Assembly (NCBI GenBank): GCA_007125005.1
Contig: SLDY01000016.1
Coordinates: forward strand, 22,579 to 86,578
DNA length: 64,000 nt
Direction of reading: 5' to 3'
DNA from: Natronohydrobacter sp.
Lineage (GTDB): Bacteria; Pseudomonadota; Alphaproteobacteria; Rhodobacterales; Rhodobacteraceae
The position numbers and the translations under genes were made by a program. The notes under the pieces are model-generated. The model had not been told where the DNA came from. It did not search any database and saw only the letters and a program-made list of their open reading frames with translations. Positions 61,462 to 64,000 of this stretch are shown here, piece by piece. How positions within the stretch are numbered: the first letter of the stretch is position 1; every line of letters starts with the position of its first letter.

Positions 61462-61548
61462 GCGGTCGTGGCGGAATTGGTAGACGCGCAGCGTTGAGGT
61501 CGCTGTGGGGTAACTCCCGTGGAAGTTCGAGTCTTCTCGACCGCACCA
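61462..61548 (+). tRNA. tRNA-Leu (anticodon GAG)
   Basis: GCGGTCGTGGCGGAATTGGTAGACGCGCAGCGTTGAGGTCGCTG...GTTCGAGTCTTCTCGACCGCACCA; anticodon at 61496-61498; long variable arm. Confidence 0.96.
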
Positions 61549-61789
61549 TCAAACTCCCCGAGAGACATATATTAGTCGAGCTGGACGCTGGCTGTATAGC
61601 AGGCGGCATTCGAATTTTTTTGGTGGGTTGCAGGCCAATTTGCTGAAAAGATCGACTCTTGCGGGCAAATGAACTTAATTCTTATCGGAATATCGATGAA
61701 ATCAGTTATGACTTGCAATCATGTTCCTGCTTGGCTTTTACTGAAGGCATCAGAAGAGCGGATTACCGCCAAGACACGGGGAGATAGCT

Positions 61790-62896
61790 GTGGTCGCAGC
61801 ACAGGGTAGCGATAGCTTTGTCGTATTTGATGGTGTTCAGAAGAGCTATGATGGCGAGACCCTCGTCGTGAAGGATCTGAACTTGTCCGTTGCAAAGGGC
61901 GAGTTCCTGACGATGCTGGGGCCTTCCGGGTCAGGGAAAACAACCTGCCTGATGATGCTCGCGGGATTTGAGACAGCCACCAATGGCGAAATCCTGCTGG
62001 ATGGCCGGCCCATAAACAGTGTGCCGCCACACAAGCGCGGCATTGGGATGGTGTTCCAGAACTACGCTCTTTTTCCGCATATGACAGTGGGAGAGAACCT
62101 TTCGTTTCCGCTCGAGGTGCGCGGGCTCGGGAAATCAGAGCGAGAGAAAAAGATAAAGCGGGCTTTGGATATGGTCCAGATGGGGGCGTTTGCGAGCAGG
62201 CGTCCGGCCCAACTCTCTGGCGGTCAGCAGCAGCGGATCGCTCTGGCGCGCGCATTGGTATTCGAACCCGAGCTTGTGTTGATGGACGAGCCTCTTGGCG
62301 CTCTGGACAAGCAATTGCGTGAACATATGCAATTCGAGATCACCAATCTGGCGCATAGCCTTGGAATCACGACAGTCTATGTGACGCATGACCAGACAGA
62401 AGCGCTGACGATGTCCGATAATGTGGCGGTTTTTGAAGATGGTCGCATCCAGCAGCTTGATCCGCCAGATGTGCTCTATGAAGAGCCGCGCAACTCATTC
62501 GTCGCGCAGTTTATTGGCGAAAACAACACGCTCGACGGAGTTGTCAAGGAGATCAAAGGCGAATCCTGTCTGGTGCAACTTGATGGTGGCGCGGTGATTG
62601 ACGCTAAGCCTGTGAATGTTTCTAAAGTAGGTGAGCGGACGCGTGTGTCGATTCGTCCCGAAAGGGTTGAGGCCAACAAAGACCGTCTCGATTCCGACGC
62701 GCATCTGATTGACGCCGAAGTGTTGGAATTCATCTACATGGGCGATGTGTTCCGCACCCGCTTGAAAGTGGCCGGAAATGAAAATTTCATCATGAAAACG
62801 CGCAATGCACCCGATCAGATGCGGCACTCGAAAGGTGATCGTATCCAGATCGGATGGTTGCCGAAGGATTGCCGCGCTCTTGACTGTCCGGCGTGA
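61790..62896 (+). CDS. Polyamine-type ABC transporter ATP-binding protein (PotA-like)
   Basis: LGPSGSGKTTCLMMLAGFETATNGEI; LSGGQQQRIALARALVFEPELVLMDEPLGALDKQLREHMQFEI; GTG start. Confidence 0.9.
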   Translation: MVAAQGSDSFVVFDGVQKSYDGETLVVKDLNLSVAKGEFLTMLGPSGSGKTTCLMMLAGFETATNGEILLDGRPINSVPPHKRGIGMVFQNYALFPHMTVGENLSFPLEVRGLGKSEREKKIKRALDMVQMGAFASRRPAQLSGGQQQRIALARALVFEPELVLMDEPLGALDKQLREHMQFEITNLAHSLGITTVYVTHDQTEALTMSDNVAVFEDGRIQQLDPPDVLYEEPRNSFVAQFIGENNTLDGVVKEIKGESCLVQLDGGAVIDAKPVNVSKVGERTRVSIRPERVEANKDRLDSDAHLIDAEVLEFIYMGDVFRTRLKVAGNENFIMKTRNAPDQMRHSKGDRIQIGWLPKDCRALDCPA

Positions 62897-62993
62897 CACG
62901 CGTGGCGTGTTGAAGGAAACGGTCCGGGGGACAGGACTGTAAAAACACGCAAGAGAACTCTCTCTTGTGAGAACCCAACTAAGGAGGAATGCA

Positions 62994-64000
62994 ATGTCAT
63001 CCAAACTGAAACTGGTCGCCCTGAGTTCGGCTGTCAGTGTCATGGCGCTGAGCGCTGCCGCTGACGATCCGGTCTCGCTGACCATCGTGTCCTGGGGCGG
63101 GGCTTACACGGCCAGCCAGCAGCGCGCTTATCACGAGCCCTTCATGGAAGCCAATCCGCATGTCACCATCATCAATGACGATGGTTCGGCCAATGCGCTT
63201 GCCGGTCTGCGCGCGCAGGCACAAGCCGGCAATGTGACCTGGGATCTGGTGGATATGCTGCCATCAGATGCACAGCTTGCCTGTGACGAAGGCATCATTC
63301 TCGAAATCGACCATGATGCGATGCTGGCCGCTGCCCCCGATGGCACACCGCCGACCGAGGATTTCCTGCCCGGCAGCCTTGGCGAGTGCTTCATCCCGCA
63401 GATCGTCTACTCGACCGTTCTGTCCTATCGCCCGGATGCTTTCCCCGAGGATGCACAGCCGACCAGCATCAATGATCTGTTCGATGTCGAGAACTTCCCG
63501 GGCCGCCGCGCGCTGCAGGACCGTCCGGGCACCAATCTGGAATGGGCGCTCTATGCCGATGGTGTGGACCCCGACGACATCTATGACGTGCTGAGCACGC
63601 CCGAAGGTGTGGACCGCGCCTTTGCCAAGCTCGACACGATCAAGGATCACATCATCTTCTGGACCGAAGGTGCGCAGGCACCGCAGCTTCTGGCGGATGG
63701 CGAAGTGGCCTTTGCGACCGGCTATAATGGCCGGATGTTCGATGCGATCCAGGTCGAGGGCATGGAAGCTGACATCATCTGGGATGGTCAGATCGTCGAA
63801 TGGGATGGCTGGGTTGTGCCTGCCGATGGCCCGAATCTCGATCTGGTGATGGAATACCTGTATTTCGCGACCGACACGCAGCGTCTGGCCGATCAGGCGA
63901 AATTCATCAGCTATGGCCCGGCCCGCGCTTCCTCGGCGGCTCTGGTGGGTGAACATGCTGATCTGGGCATCGACATGAACGAGCATATGCCGACCGCGCC
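62994..64000 (+). CDS. Polyamine-type ABC transporter substrate-binding protein (3' truncated by window end)
   Basis: Signal peptide, SLTIVSWGGAYTASQQRAYHEPFMEANPHVTIINDDGSANALAGLRAQAQAGNVTWDLVDM; still open at 64000. Confidence 0.9.
   Translation, partial: MSSKLKLVALSSAVSVMALSAAADDPVSLTIVSWGGAYTASQQRAYHEPFMEANPHVTIINDDGSANALAGLRAQAQAGNVTWDLVDMLPSDAQLACDEGIILEIDHDAMLAAAPDGTPPTEDFLPGSLGECFIPQIVYSTVLSYRPDAFPEDAQPTSINDLFDVENFPGRRALQDRPGTNLEWALYADGVDPDDIYDVLSTPEGVDRAFAKLDTIKDHIIFWTEGAQAPQLLADGEVAFATGYNGRMFDAIQVEGMEADIIWDGQIVEWDGWVVPADGPNLDLVMEYLYFATDTQRLADQAKFISYGPARASSAALVGEHADLGIDMNEHMPTA

Overview
This 64 kb window looks like the chromosome of an alphaproteobacterium, probably Rhodobacteraceae-like, judged from gene content and order. 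It is mostly core genes. In order it contains: rpsU; a COQ9-type gene; a potFGHI-type polyamine ABC operon; katG; a tandem crcB pair; fabI-fabB; gltX; an asmA-like gene; murB-ddl-ftsQ-ftsA-ftsZ; the SRP RNA; gcrA; recN-bamD-lpxC; tRNA-His(GTG); nadD; dacB; accC-accB. These are followed by a signalling locus (XRE/DUF2083 regulator, single-domain response regulator, two-TM small protein, SLC5-STAC-histidine kinase), a complete reductive pyrimidine catabolism locus with a RutR-like repressor and an NMT1-type ABC importer, pepN, gatC-gatA, ctaD, lipB, tRNA-Leu(GAG) and the start of a second polyamine-type ABC operon. No CRISPR array, prophage, transposase or obvious defence island was seen. The best candidate for something undescribed is the signalling locus at about 36.2-41.1 kb. 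The XRE regulator there has an internal segment that aligns without gaps, by eye, to the DHp (phospho-histidine) domain of the neighbouring kinase. The response regulator between them has no output domain, and a small two-TM protein accompanies the SLC5-like sensor. Other observations are a RutR-like operator, a two-copy intergenic repeat with a hairpin, an FtsQ with a long N-terminal extension, asymmetric Fluc subunits, and several strong inverted repeats. All assignments were made by reading sequence; no database search was run.
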